Origin: Natronomonas gomsonensis | GTDB taxonomy: Archaea > Halobacteriota > Halobacteria > Halobacteriales > Haloarculaceae | Reading direction: 5' to 3' | DNA length: 64,000 nucleotides | Assembly: GCF_024300825.1 (NCBI RefSeq) | Contig: NZ_CP101323.1 | Coordinates: forward strand, 1,488,001 to 1,552,000 | Part shown: positions 43,332-50,897 of the stretch, piece by piece | How positions within the stretch are numbered: position 1 is the first letter of the stretch | Layout of the letters: each line of letters begins with the position of its first letter | Translations under genes and position numbers: made by a program | The notes under the pieces: model-generated | Databases searched by the model: none | Told to the model about the DNA's origin: nothing | Seen by the model: only the letters and a program-made list of their open reading frames with translations

Positions 43332-43468
43332 TGCGTATCCGCGGGGTTCCGACCGTCGGCTTGCTCGTGACGCTCCCGGGGATGCGCCCCGGGGCGAATC
43401 GCCGCAACGCGCTGGTGGCGCTGACGTATCTGTTCGCGCTGCTGCTCGTGATTTCACGGCTGTTGTAG
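43331..43468 (+). CDS. 45-residue single-helix membrane ORF
   Basis: ATG at 43331 shares its first base with the stop of the acidic stalk gene (TGATG), the usual sign of coupled translation. The product starts MRIRGVPTVGLLVTLPGM, has a basic patch (RPGANRR) and ends in one helix (ALVALTYLFALLLVISRLL). No family known. It may anchor or assist the stalk protein, or be the last small subunit of the cluster. The short length makes it easy to miss in annotation. Confidence 0.55.
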   Translation: MRIRGVPTVGLLVTLPGMRPGANRRNALVALTYLFALLLVISRLL

Positions 43469-43496
43469 GTACCGGCCGAAAAATCGAACCGCGCGC

Positions 43497-44948
43497 TCAG
43501 TAACTCTTCGCGAAGTACGCCGTCTCGACGGCTTCCTCCTCACAGATACCGCAGGTGTCGTGGACGGGCCCTTCGTCCTCGTCGAGGGGGAGCATCACGA
43601 TTTCGGCGGCGATTTCGTCCTTGATGGCCGTCTCACAGTCTTCGTCACCACACCAGCCGGTCTTGACGTACCCGCCGTGTTGGCCGATGGTGCCGAGGAT
43701 TTCGCCGCGGCCGTGGGCCTCGCGGATGTTCTCTTCGAGGTTCTCCTCGGCGGCGGCGTACAGTTTGGCGTACACCGTCTCCAGTGCTTCGTCGACCGAC
43801 TCGACGATGCTGTCCGCGTCGGCAACCTCGCTTTCGCCGTCGGGGCGGTGGACGAGCGTTGCTTCGCCGTCTTCGACCTCGTTGGGGCCGATTTCGATGC
43901 GGAGCGGGATGCCGTTGAGTTCGTGTTCGTTGAACTTGAAGCCGGGGTTGCGCTCGTCGCGATCGTCCAACTCCACGCGGAATTGCTCGTCGAGGTCGGC
44001 GGCGAGGCCGGCGGCGTACTCCTTGACCTCGTCTTCGGTGTCGGCTTGCCAGATGGGAACGACGACGACCTGCGTGGGCGCCAGCGCGGGCGGGATGACC
44101 AGTCCCTGGTCGTCGGAGTGGGTCATGATGAGCGCGCCGAGTGCGCGCCACGACAGCCCCCACGAGGTGGTGTGAGCGATGCGTTCTTCCTCGTCTTCGT
44201 CGGTGAAGGTGATATCGAAGGCCTCCGCGAAGGAGGTGCCGAGGTGGTGGGAGGTGCCGGCCTGTACCGACTTGCCGTCGGGCATCAGCGCCTCTATCGT
44301 GGTGGTCGTGTCCGCGCCGGGGAACTTGTCATGTTCGGGCTTGCGGCCGGTCATCCCGGGGATGGCCATGACCTCCTCGTACAGTCGCTCGTACTGGCCG
44401 AGGCGGGTCATCGTCTCCTCCCAGGCGTCCTCGCTGGTGGCGTGGGCGGTGTGGCCCTCCTGCCAGAGGAACTCCTTGGTCCGGAAGAACGGCTTCGTCT
44501 CGGTGGCCTCCCAGCGGACGACGCTACACCACTGATTCAGCCGCAGGGGCAAATCCCGGTAACTGCGGACCCACTCGGCCATGAACGGCGCGATGATGGA
44601 TTCGCTGGTCGGTCGGACGGCGAGTCGCTCTTCGAGTTCGTCGTGGCCGCCGTGAGTCACCCACGCGACTTCGGGGTCGAACCCCTCGACGATGTCCTTC
44701 TCCCGTTCGAGATACGACTCGGGGATGAACATCGGGAAGTAGGCGTTGTCGACGCCTGTCTCCTTGAACCAGCCGTCGAGGTGGTCCTGTAGTCGCTCCC
44801 ACAGCGCGTAGCCGCGGGGACGGGTGACGATGAACCCGCCCATCGGCGCGTAGTCCGCGAGGCCGGCCTTCTGGACGACCTCGGCGTACCACTCGCCGGG
44901 ACTGTGCTCCTTGCTCTCGGTGATGCCGAGTTCCTGCTCGCCGCTCAT
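43497..44948 (-). CDS. proS: prolyl-tRNA synthetase, archaeal/eukaryotic type
   Basis: 483 residues. It charges tRNA-Pro with proline. Class II motifs are visible: RPRGYALWE (motif 1 region), VVRWEATETKPFFRTKEFLW (motif 2) and SWGLSWRALGALIMTHSDDQ (motif 3). The C-terminal zinc domain of the archaeal type is present with GWCGDEDCE and DTCGICEEEA, and the chain ends in a conserved Tyr (AKSY). Promoter box GGTTTAATA about 26 bases upstream gives a leaderless message. Confidence 0.96.
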   Translation of the reverse strand: MSGEQELGITESKEHSPGEWYAEVVQKAGLADYAPMGGFIVTRPRGYALWERLQDHLDGWFKETGVDNAYFPMFIPESYLEREKDIVEGFDPEVAWVTHGGHDELEERLAVRPTSESIIAPFMAEWVRSYRDLPLRLNQWCSVVRWEATETKPFFRTKEFLWQEGHTAHATSEDAWEETMTRLGQYERLYEEVMAIPGMTGRKPEHDKFPGADTTTTIEALMPDGKSVQAGTSHHLGTSFAEAFDITFTDEDEEERIAHTTSWGLSWRALGALIMTHSDDQGLVIPPALAPTQVVVVPIWQADTEDEVKEYAAGLAADLDEQFRVELDDRDERNPGFKFNEHELNGIPLRIEIGPNEVEDGEATLVHRPDGESEVADADSIVESVDEALETVYAKLYAAAEENLEENIREAHGRGEILGTIGQHGGYVKTGWCGDEDCETAIKDEIAAEIVMLPLDEDEGPVHDTCGICEEEAVETAYFAKSY

Positions 44949-44970
44949 ACCTGAACGTCCTGCAGGCTGG

Positions 44971-44977
44971 TATTAAA
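44971..44977 (-). promoter_or_regulatory. TATA box of proS
   Basis: Minus-strand GGGTTTAATA is centred about 26 bases before the ATG at 44948. Confidence 0.55.
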
Positions 44978-45000
44978 CCCGGCGTATCCGTGGGAACGGC

Positions 45001-45222
45001 TCAGATGCCCCACTCGATTCGGTCCCACGCCCGCTCGTAGGCGAAGTACGTCCCCGTCTTGAGGACGTTCGCGACGAGGCCGATGCTGAGCGCCTCGCCG
45101 ACGTTGCCGACGACGAAGAAGGCGACGGTCACGGTGATGACGACCATGAACAACCGGTAGCCGACCGTCTTGACGACCGCCCGCGAGAGTCGCTGGTGTG
45201 GTCGCCGCCGGAGCGCGTCCAT
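45001..45222 (-). CDS. DUF2061 small membrane protein
   Basis: 73 residues with two helices (LFMVVITVTVAFFVVGN and IGLVANVLKTGTYFAYERAW). The motif KTGTYFAYERAWDRIEWG near the C-terminus is characteristic of DUF2061, a widespread small membrane family of unknown role. It starts 75 bases past the azlD stop on the same strand; the gap has GTAACTCTA twice, so it probably has its own regulated promoter. Confidence 0.85.
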   Translation of the reverse strand: MDALRRRPHQRLSRAVVKTVGYRLFMVVITVTVAFFVVGNVGEALSIGLVANVLKTGTYFAYERAWDRIEWGI

Positions 45223-45246
45223 ATGAGGAGTCGTTCCGCCATCTAC

Positions 45247-45295
45247 GTAACTCTAGGGAATTGATTTTCGAGAATTTGTAACTCTATTTGGTTAC
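45247..45295. promoter_or_regulatory. two direct repeats and an inverted repeat upstream of the DUF2061 gene
   Basis: GTAACTCTA occurs at 45247-45255 and 45278-45286, 31 bases apart or about three helical turns. The second copy is also half of an inverted repeat, GTAAC-TCTATTTG-GTTAC (45278-45295). This looks like a regulator-binding site. Confidence 0.4.
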
Positions 45296-45297
45296 GC

Positions 45298-45627
45298 TTA
45301 CAAGAGCATCTGCAATCCGACGAGCACTACCATTCCGACGACGATGGTCGCGAAGATGCTCTCGGTCCGCCAGGCGACGACTGCAGCGACAGTGCCGGCC
45401 AGCAGGCGCTCGTTGCCGAGCGAGACGGACGGAGTGCCATCGACGATGACGAGGGCGGGGAGGACCAGCGCCGCCAACACCGCCGCCGGGACGAACCGAA
45501 GCGCCCGTTCGACGCCGTCAGGAACCTCCGAGAGGTACTCGAAGAGGAAGATAAAGGAGAACCGAATCAGGAAGGTCCCGACGCCCGCCACGGCGATGGC
45601 GAGCCACACCGTCGCGGAGTCAGTCAT
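45298..45627 (-). CDS. azlD: AzlD-type branched-chain amino acid exporter subunit
   Basis: 109 residues from the ATG at 45627, overlapping the azlC stop by four bases. Four short helices and the N-terminal WLAIAVAGVGTFLIRFSFIF, followed by RALRFVPAAVLAALVLPAL, match AzlD. This small partner joins AzlC to export branched-chain or related amino acids. Substrate unknown in archaea. Confidence 0.88.
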   Translation of the reverse strand: MTDSATVWLAIAVAGVGTFLIRFSFIFLFEYLSEVPDGVERALRFVPAAVLAALVLPALVIVDGTPSVSLGNERLLAGTVAAVVAWRTESIFATIVVGMVVLVGLQMLL

Positions 45628-46310
45628 CGAAACCACCCCGTTTCGACGACCAAGCCGGCAACGACGCCGGTGACGGCGCCGGTGATGAGACCGAGATTGA
45701 GGGGGAGGCCGGCCCCGATGACCGCGATGGACCCGCCGACCCCGGCGGCGACCGCACTCGGAGAGTCGGTAATCGTCGGCACCAAGATAGCGAGAAACGT
45801 CAACGGCACGGCGAACTCAAGCGGCAGGGATTCGGGGACGCGGGCGCCCACGACGACGCCGATGACCGTACAGATTTGCCAGACGACCCACAGCGGCACC
45901 GCCGTCCCGAGGTAGTACCACTTCCGGTCGACCGACTCGTCGGCGCGGAACTCCGTCACCGACAGCGCATACGCCTGGTCGGTCAGGACGTACGCCATCC
46001 CAGCGCGCCACCGCGTCGAGAACTCCTGTAGATACGGCGCCAGCGAGGCGCTGTACATCGTCATCCGGAGGTTGATGACGAGAATCGTCACGACGACGAC
46101 TGCTGCGGGTGCGTTCTCACCGAGCAACTCGATTGCGGCCAACTGGGAGGCGCCGGCGAAGACGAGAACGGACAGTCCGACCGCGTGCAACCCGGAGAGG
46201 CCGACCCGGACGGCCGCCGCACCGGCGACGAGACCGAAGGGAACGATGCCGACCATGACCGGCGCGACGGTCCGGGCGCCATCCAGAAACGACGCACGTC
46301 GCGAAGACAT
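45624..46310 (-). CDS. azlC: AzlC-type branched-chain amino acid exporter subunit
   Basis: 228 residues with about six helices. PVMVGIVPFGLVAGAAAVRV near the N-terminus, FAGASQLAAIELLGENAP, and MTMYSASLAPYLQ then YVLTDQAYALS are family signatures of AzlC. With AzlD it forms a two-component exporter in the plasma membrane. The ATGA-type overlap with azlD indicates one transcript. Confidence 0.92.
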   Translation of the reverse strand: MSSRRASFLDGARTVAPVMVGIVPFGLVAGAAAVRVGLSGLHAVGLSVLVFAGASQLAAIELLGENAPAAVVVVTILVINLRMTMYSASLAPYLQEFSTRWRAGMAYVLTDQAYALSVTEFRADESVDRKWYYLGTAVPLWVVWQICTVIGVVVGARVPESLPLEFAVPLTFLAILVPTITDSPSAVAAGVGGSIAVIGAGLPLNLGLITGAVTGVVAGLVVETGWFR

Positions 46311-46373
46311 TACGTCCCGCTACCGGTGGCGGGAATACATGTGTTGTCTTTCGGGGAAAGACAGTCAGTCGGC

Positions 46374-46940
46374 CTACTCTTCGTAGGAGACTTCGGTGCC
46401 GTCGGCGACCGGTTGGAGCACGTAGCCGCCCGACTGGCCCTGCTTGACCGGCGTGAAGTCCGCGGTGAACACCGTTCGGGTGTCCTCCCGAATCTCGAAG
46501 GGTTGGTTGAACTTCAGCGGCGCGTCGCCGGGCGTGCTCACGTCGGCGTCGCTGCCGTCGTCCAGCGTCGCCTCGACGTTCGAGACCGCTATCTTCAGGT
46601 ACTCGTAGTCGCCGGCGTCGAGTTCCTGTTCGTCGACGAGCTGGGTGTTGCCGTCCTGCAGTTCCACGAGGTCGGCCTCGGCGTCATCGACCTCGTAGGT
46701 CTCCTCAGCAGCGTCGTCCGTTCCGTTGCCGTCCGTCTCGTTGCCGTCCTCGCCGTCGTCGGAGGCCGGCTTGATTCGCAGTTCCGTGATGGTGACGACA
46801 CACGACTCGAAATCCGAGATATCGCCGGGTTGGTCGGTGACCTGCGTAGCGAGCGTGCCAGTCGCACTGCCGATACAGCCAGCCAGCGAGGCGCCTGCGG
46901 CAACGCTTCCGGTCGCGATGAGGTATTCCCGTCGTTGCAT
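46374..46940 (-). CDS. DUF4382 lipoprotein
   Basis: 188 residues from the ATG at 46940. A signal peptide ending in a lipobox (ASLAGCIG, cysteine near residue 22) marks a membrane-anchored lipoprotein. The following domain with VTDQPGDISDFESCVVTITE, a threonine/aspartate-rich middle insert (about 25 residues) and LELDAGDYEYLKIAVSN-like strands fits DUF4382, an Ig-like fold. Role at the cell surface unknown. Confidence 0.85.
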   Translation of the reverse strand: MQRREYLIATGSVAAGASLAGCIGSATGTLATQVTDQPGDISDFESCVVTITELRIKPASDDGEDGNETDGNGTDDAAEETYEVDDAEADLVELQDGNTQLVDEQELDAGDYEYLKIAVSNVEATLDDGSDADVSTPGDAPLKFNQPFEIREDTRTVFTADFTPVKQGQSGGYVLQPVADGTEVSYEE

Positions 46941-47007
46941 ATGCGTCAAAAAGGGCCGCATCGAGTGATAGGTCTGCTGGCCGATTCACGGGAAGGTACA
47001 GCAGCAC

Positions 47008-47490
47008 TCAGGCCAGTTGCATCTCGTTGCCGCACTCCTTACAGAAGATGGTGAAGCCGTCGACCGGTTCCTCGACGCCGTGAGGGGTCACCTCGCCGCA
47101 CTCACCGCAGGGCGCGAACGATTCGAGGTCTTCCCAGTTGTGTTGGCTGCCGGGAGCGGCCAACGCGAGGCCGACGACGGTGTCGTCGCTTTTGTTCCGG
47201 CCACACTGGAACTCCCCTGGTTCGAAGTGGATGACTTCGCCGGCTTCGACCTCGGTTTCCTCGCCGTCGGTTCCGTGTTCGAACGTGGCGACGCCATCCA
47301 TGATGTAGAAACACTCCTCTTGGTCGTGGTGGGTGTGGAGGCCCCCCGAGAAGGACTCTCCGGGTTCGAGTTCGTAGTGGACGGCACTCATCTCCTCGGC
47401 GCCGAGGGCGTCGCTGACGTTGCGGCGCTCGCGGTTGACGCCCATCGGGTGCGGTTCCGGGTCGATGTCGTCGATGGTGACACGTTCCAT
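47008..47490 (-). CDS. cupin-domain protein with C-terminal zinc ribbon
   Basis: 160 residues. The cupin metal motif is GGLHTHHDQEECFYIMDG (His, His and Glu ligands, residues about 49-66), and the second motif is HFEPGEFQCGRNKS. The C-terminal part adds a zinc ribbon, CGECGE ... CKECG, unusual for a small cupin. It could bind a metal and a small ligand; the substrate is unknown. Confidence 0.82.
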   Translation of the reverse strand: MERVTIDDIDPEPHPMGVNRERRNVSDALGAEEMSAVHYELEPGESFSGGLHTHHDQEECFYIMDGVATFEHGTDGEETEVEAGEVIHFEPGEFQCGRNKSDDTVVGLALAAPGSQHNWEDLESFAPCGECGEVTPHGVEEPVDGFTIFCKECGNEMQLA

Positions 47491-47520
47491 ACCGCCACCA
47501 GCGAGGGCCCGACCAAAAGC

Positions 47521-48000
47521 CTACTCCACGGCGAACGGGCTGTCGCCCTCGGTCCACTCCCAGCCCGGCAGACGCGTCTGAAAGCCGGCGGCGAGGGCGG
47601 CATCGAGGTCGTCTGCGCCCGCAGCGTCTCCCGCTTCGCCGTGGGTGTGTACGTCCGCAAAGTGAAACGTCGCCTCCGCGAGGGTGGCGTGCGGTTCGCC
47701 GCCGGCGATGGTCGCCGCGAGTTTGCGGCCGAGGAACTCGTCGACGACGAATCCGGGGTAATCGCCATCACAGTCGAGGTCACGGAGGATGCCACAGAGG
47801 GCGGCGACGTTGACCGCGCGGTCACCGTCGGAGAACACCGCGTCGACCTCCCGACGATACTGCTCGGCCGTCACGCGGTCGACCTCGACGCCGAACAGCG
47901 GACCCAGACGGGACCGAACGTCGTTCATCAGCGCCGGAATCGTCTCGTTTTCGCGGACGCGGGCGCGTTCGGCCGCGACGGTTTCGGGTGTAAGCTCCAT
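47521..48000 (-). CDS. conserved haloarchaeal hypothetical protein
   Basis: 159 residues, acidic and mostly helical. No known motif is visible; HFADVHTHGEAGDAAGADDL near residues 112-131 holds three His and could bind metal. A TATAAAAT box about 24 bases upstream of the ATG (48019-48027) shows a real leaderless promoter, which supports the gene. It diverges from the aCPSF1 gene. Confidence 0.65.
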   Translation of the reverse strand: MELTPETVAAERARVRENETIPALMNDVRSRLGPLFGVEVDRVTAEQYRREVDAVFSDGDRAVNVAALCGILRDLDCDGDYPGFVVDEFLGRKLAATIAGGEPHATLAEATFHFADVHTHGEAGDAAGADDLDAALAAGFQTRLPGWEWTEGDSPFAVE

Positions 48001-48018
48001 GTCTTCCGTTTGCGAAGG

Positions 48019-48027
48019 ATTTTATAT
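48019..48027 (-). promoter_or_regulatory. TATA box of the gene at 47521-48000
   Basis: Minus-strand ATATAAAAT is centred about 24 bases before the ATG at 48000. It is one of the most complete TATA boxes in the window. Confidence 0.6.
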
Positions 48028-48211
48028 GAGTGGTGGGTTACGTCCGGGTACGAGCGGGTTTTCCGGTCGTTCCCGCGGTCGAGAGACCACAGTTACCCGT
48101 AGATACGACATCCATGACCTGTTGTCACACCGCACGCCGGTCGGGCCATCGGCCCACACGACAAGCGGTGCACCGCGGCGCCGGAACCCCACAACCGAGG
48201 CTTTCTACATC

Positions 48212-50131
48212 ATGAGTGCAGTAGAGCGGAAACTCGAAGACATCAAGGAAACGATAGTGAGCGAAGTCCCGAACGACATCTCCATCTCCGACGTGAAGTA
48301 CGAGGGGCCGGAGCTCGTCGTCTACACGCGGGACCCCAAGAAGTTCGCCGGCGACGGCGATTTGATTCGGCGGCTGGCGTCGAAACTCCGGAAGCGCATC
48401 ACGGTGCGACCGGACCCCGACGTTCTCTCCCGACCCGAGGAGGCCCGAAAGAAGATACGGGAGGTCGTCCCCGAGGAGGCAGGCATCACGGACCTCGATT
48501 TCCACGCCGACACCGGCGAAGTGGTCATCGAGGCCCAGAAACCCGGGATGGTCATCGGTCGACACGGGTCGACGCTCCGGGAAATCACCCAGCAGGTCGG
48601 CTGGACCCCGGAAGTCGTCCGCACGCCGCCCATCGAATCCGCGACGGTGTCGAACGTCCGAAACTTCCTGAAACAGGAACGCGACGACCGACGAGATATC
48701 CTCGAACGGGTCGGCCGGCAGATTCACCGCGAGGAGATGTCCGACGACGAGTGGGTCCGCATCACCACGCTGGGTTGCTGTCGGGAGGTCGGCCGCGCGG
48801 CGTTCATCCTCAATACCCCCGAAACGCGCGTCCTCATCGACTGTGGCGACAAACCCGGCGCGGAGGGCGAGGTCCCGTACCTGCAGGTGCCGGAGGCGCT
48901 TGGCGCCGGCGCACAGAACATCGACGCCGTCGTCCTCACTCACGCCCACCTCGACCACTCGGCGCTCATCCCGCTTCTGTTCAAGTACGGCTACGACGGC
49001 CCCATCTACTGTACGGAACCAACCCGCGATTTGATGGGACTTTTGACGCTGGACTACCTCGACGTGGCCGCAAAGGAGGGTCGGGCACCGCCGTACGAAT
49101 CCGAGCAGGTCCGAGAGGCCATCAAACACTGTATTCCGCTGGAATACGGCGACGTGACCGACATCGCGCCGGACCTCAAACTCACTTTCCACAACGCCGG
49201 CCACATTCTCGGGTCGGCCGTCTCGCACTTCCACGTCGGCGACGGCCTGTACAACGTCGCCTTCTCCGGTGACATCCACTACGACGATACGCGGCTGTTC
49301 AACGGCGCAGTAAACGAGTTCCCCCGCGTCGAGACGCTCGTCATGGAGTCGACCTACGGCGGCCGCAACGACTTCCAGACCGACCAGGAGGACTCCGAAG
49401 AGGAACTGAAGCGCGTCATCCGCGAGACGACCGAGGAAGGCGGGAAGATACTCATCCCCGCCTTCGCGGTCGGCCGCTCCCAAGAAATCATGCTCGTCCT
49501 CGAAGAGGCGATGCGTAAGGGCGAGATTCCGGAGGTTCCGGTCCACCTCGACGGGATGATTTGGGAGGCCACGGCCATCCACACGACCTACCCCGAGTAC
49601 CTGCGTGACGACCTCCGGGACCGCATCTTCCACGACGACGAGAACCCCTTCCTCTCCGACCAGTTCAACCACATCGACGGCGGCGAGGAAGAACGACAAG
49701 AGGTCGCCGACGGCGGCCCCTGTATCGTGCTGTCGACCTCCGGGATGGTCGAGGGCGGCCCCATCATGTCGTGGCTCAGCCACGTCGGCAGCGAGGAGGA
49801 TTCGACGCTCGTCTTCGTCGGCTATCAGGCACAGGGGACGCTTGGCCGACGCATCCAGAACGGTTGGGACGAGATTCCGATGGACGACCGCTCGAACGGC
49901 CGCGGCACGCTGTCTCTGAACATGAACGTCGAGACGGTCGACGGCTTCTCCGGGCACGCCGACCGACAGGGGTTGATGAACTTCGTCCGGACGATGAACC
50001 CACGGCCCGAGAAGGTGCTGTGTGTCCACGGCGACGAGTCATCGGTACAGGACCTCTCCTCGGCGCTATACCACGAGTTCAACATGCGGACGTTCGCGCC
50101 GAAGAACCTCGAAACGTTCCGGTTCAAGTAA
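48212..50131 (+). CDS. aCPSF1, beta-CASP ribonuclease (transcription termination factor)
   Basis: 639 residues from the ATG at 48212; the open frame extends to 47789 but the upstream part is not family-like. Two N-terminal KH domains (one with GMVIGRHGS at 112-120) lead into the metallo-beta-lactamase fold with THAHLDHSAL (HxHxDH at 244-249) and the beta-CASP region ending in HGDESSVQDLSSALYHEF. In archaea this enzyme cuts nascent RNA at U-tracts and ends transcription genome-wide. The full length and all domains are present. Confidence 0.96.
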   Translation: MSAVERKLEDIKETIVSEVPNDISISDVKYEGPELVVYTRDPKKFAGDGDLIRRLASKLRKRITVRPDPDVLSRPEEARKKIREVVPEEAGITDLDFHADTGEVVIEAQKPGMVIGRHGSTLREITQQVGWTPEVVRTPPIESATVSNVRNFLKQERDDRRDILERVGRQIHREEMSDDEWVRITTLGCCREVGRAAFILNTPETRVLIDCGDKPGAEGEVPYLQVPEALGAGAQNIDAVVLTHAHLDHSALIPLLFKYGYDGPIYCTEPTRDLMGLLTLDYLDVAAKEGRAPPYESEQVREAIKHCIPLEYGDVTDIAPDLKLTFHNAGHILGSAVSHFHVGDGLYNVAFSGDIHYDDTRLFNGAVNEFPRVETLVMESTYGGRNDFQTDQEDSEEELKRVIRETTEEGGKILIPAFAVGRSQEIMLVLEEAMRKGEIPEVPVHLDGMIWEATAIHTTYPEYLRDDLRDRIFHDDENPFLSDQFNHIDGGEEERQEVADGGPCIVLSTSGMVEGGPIMSWLSHVGSEEDSTLVFVGYQAQGTLGRRIQNGWDEIPMDDRSNGRGTLSLNMNVETVDGFSGHADRQGLMNFVRTMNPRPEKVLCVHGDESSVQDLSSALYHEFNMRTFAPKNLETFRFK

Positions 50132-50150
50132 CCACTCGAAGCCGCCACCC

Positions 50151-50777
50151 GTGTCGACTCTCGCCCTCCCCGTCGAGTTGTTCGAGGTCGCCCTGATAGC
50201 CCTCGAAACGTCGTCGCCGCTGGTTTCGGACCTCTCGAAGGAAGTTGCATCTATCGTCACAGCGTTTCTCGATGCGGTAGTACACGCCGTCGAAACCGCA
50301 ACTGGGTGGACGGGACTCGGCATCATCTTCGTCTACTCGTTTCTCATCGCGTTCATCCTTCCGGGGCCGAGCGAAATCGTCCTCGTCGCGCCGCTGGAAC
50401 TGGGGCTTTCGGGGGCGGCGACGCTCGCGCTCATCGTGTTGGTGAGTGCGGTCGGCAAGACCGTCGGCAGCGTCGTCGCCTTCCGGGTCGGACAGGGAGT
50501 GAAACACTCCGACCCGGTGGTACAGCGACTCCGGCGTTCGCGGTTCAACGTCATCGAGTGGTCGGAGAAACAGACGGTCAGAATCGCCCGCAGGTGGGGG
50601 TACGCCGGCCTCGCCGTCGCGCTCTCGGTGCCCTTCTTCCCGGATACGGTATCGATATACGCCTTCGCCGTCCTCGAAGAGGACGACCTGAAGTTCGCGC
50701 TGGCGACGTTTGCGGGGAGTCTCGGCCGGTTCCTCGTCGTCCTCGCGCTCGTCGGCGGCCCGGCGACCCTGCTGTGA
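50151..50777 (+). CDS. VTT/DedA-like membrane protein (YqaA type)
   Basis: 208 residues from the GTG at 50151; the upstream open frame overlaps the aCPSF1 gene. Helices include GLGIIFVYSFLIAFILPGPS, with EIVLVAPLELGLSGAATLAL next and SAVGKTVGSVVAFRVGQGV further on. The conserved reentrant loop and glycine pattern fit the VTT (SNARE-associated Golgi) family, thought to scramble lipids or transport polyprenyl carriers. It follows aCPSF1 by 19 bases on the same strand. Confidence 0.8.
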   Translation: MSTLALPVELFEVALIALETSSPLVSDLSKEVASIVTAFLDAVVHAVETATGWTGLGIIFVYSFLIAFILPGPSEIVLVAPLELGLSGAATLALIVLVSAVGKTVGSVVAFRVGQGVKHSDPVVQRLRRSRFNVIEWSEKQTVRIARRWGYAGLAVALSVPFFPDTVSIYAFAVLEEDDLKFALATFAGSLGRFLVVLALVGGPATLL

Positions 50778-50897
50778 GCGGTGGCGAGGAACCGAGGCGG
50801 TTCGGGACTGACTCGGTCAGCCGACAGGCCAGTGGACGTTGGCGCTGACCGAAGGCGTCATCTGTATCGTGTTGTATCTCCCGTCGTTTTTCATCGG

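Noticed and set aside
48125-50029. 634-codon open frame on the minus strand opposite aCPSF1
   Set aside because: It is the shadow of a highly conserved gene in GC-rich DNA; its product has no family-like motif and no promoter.
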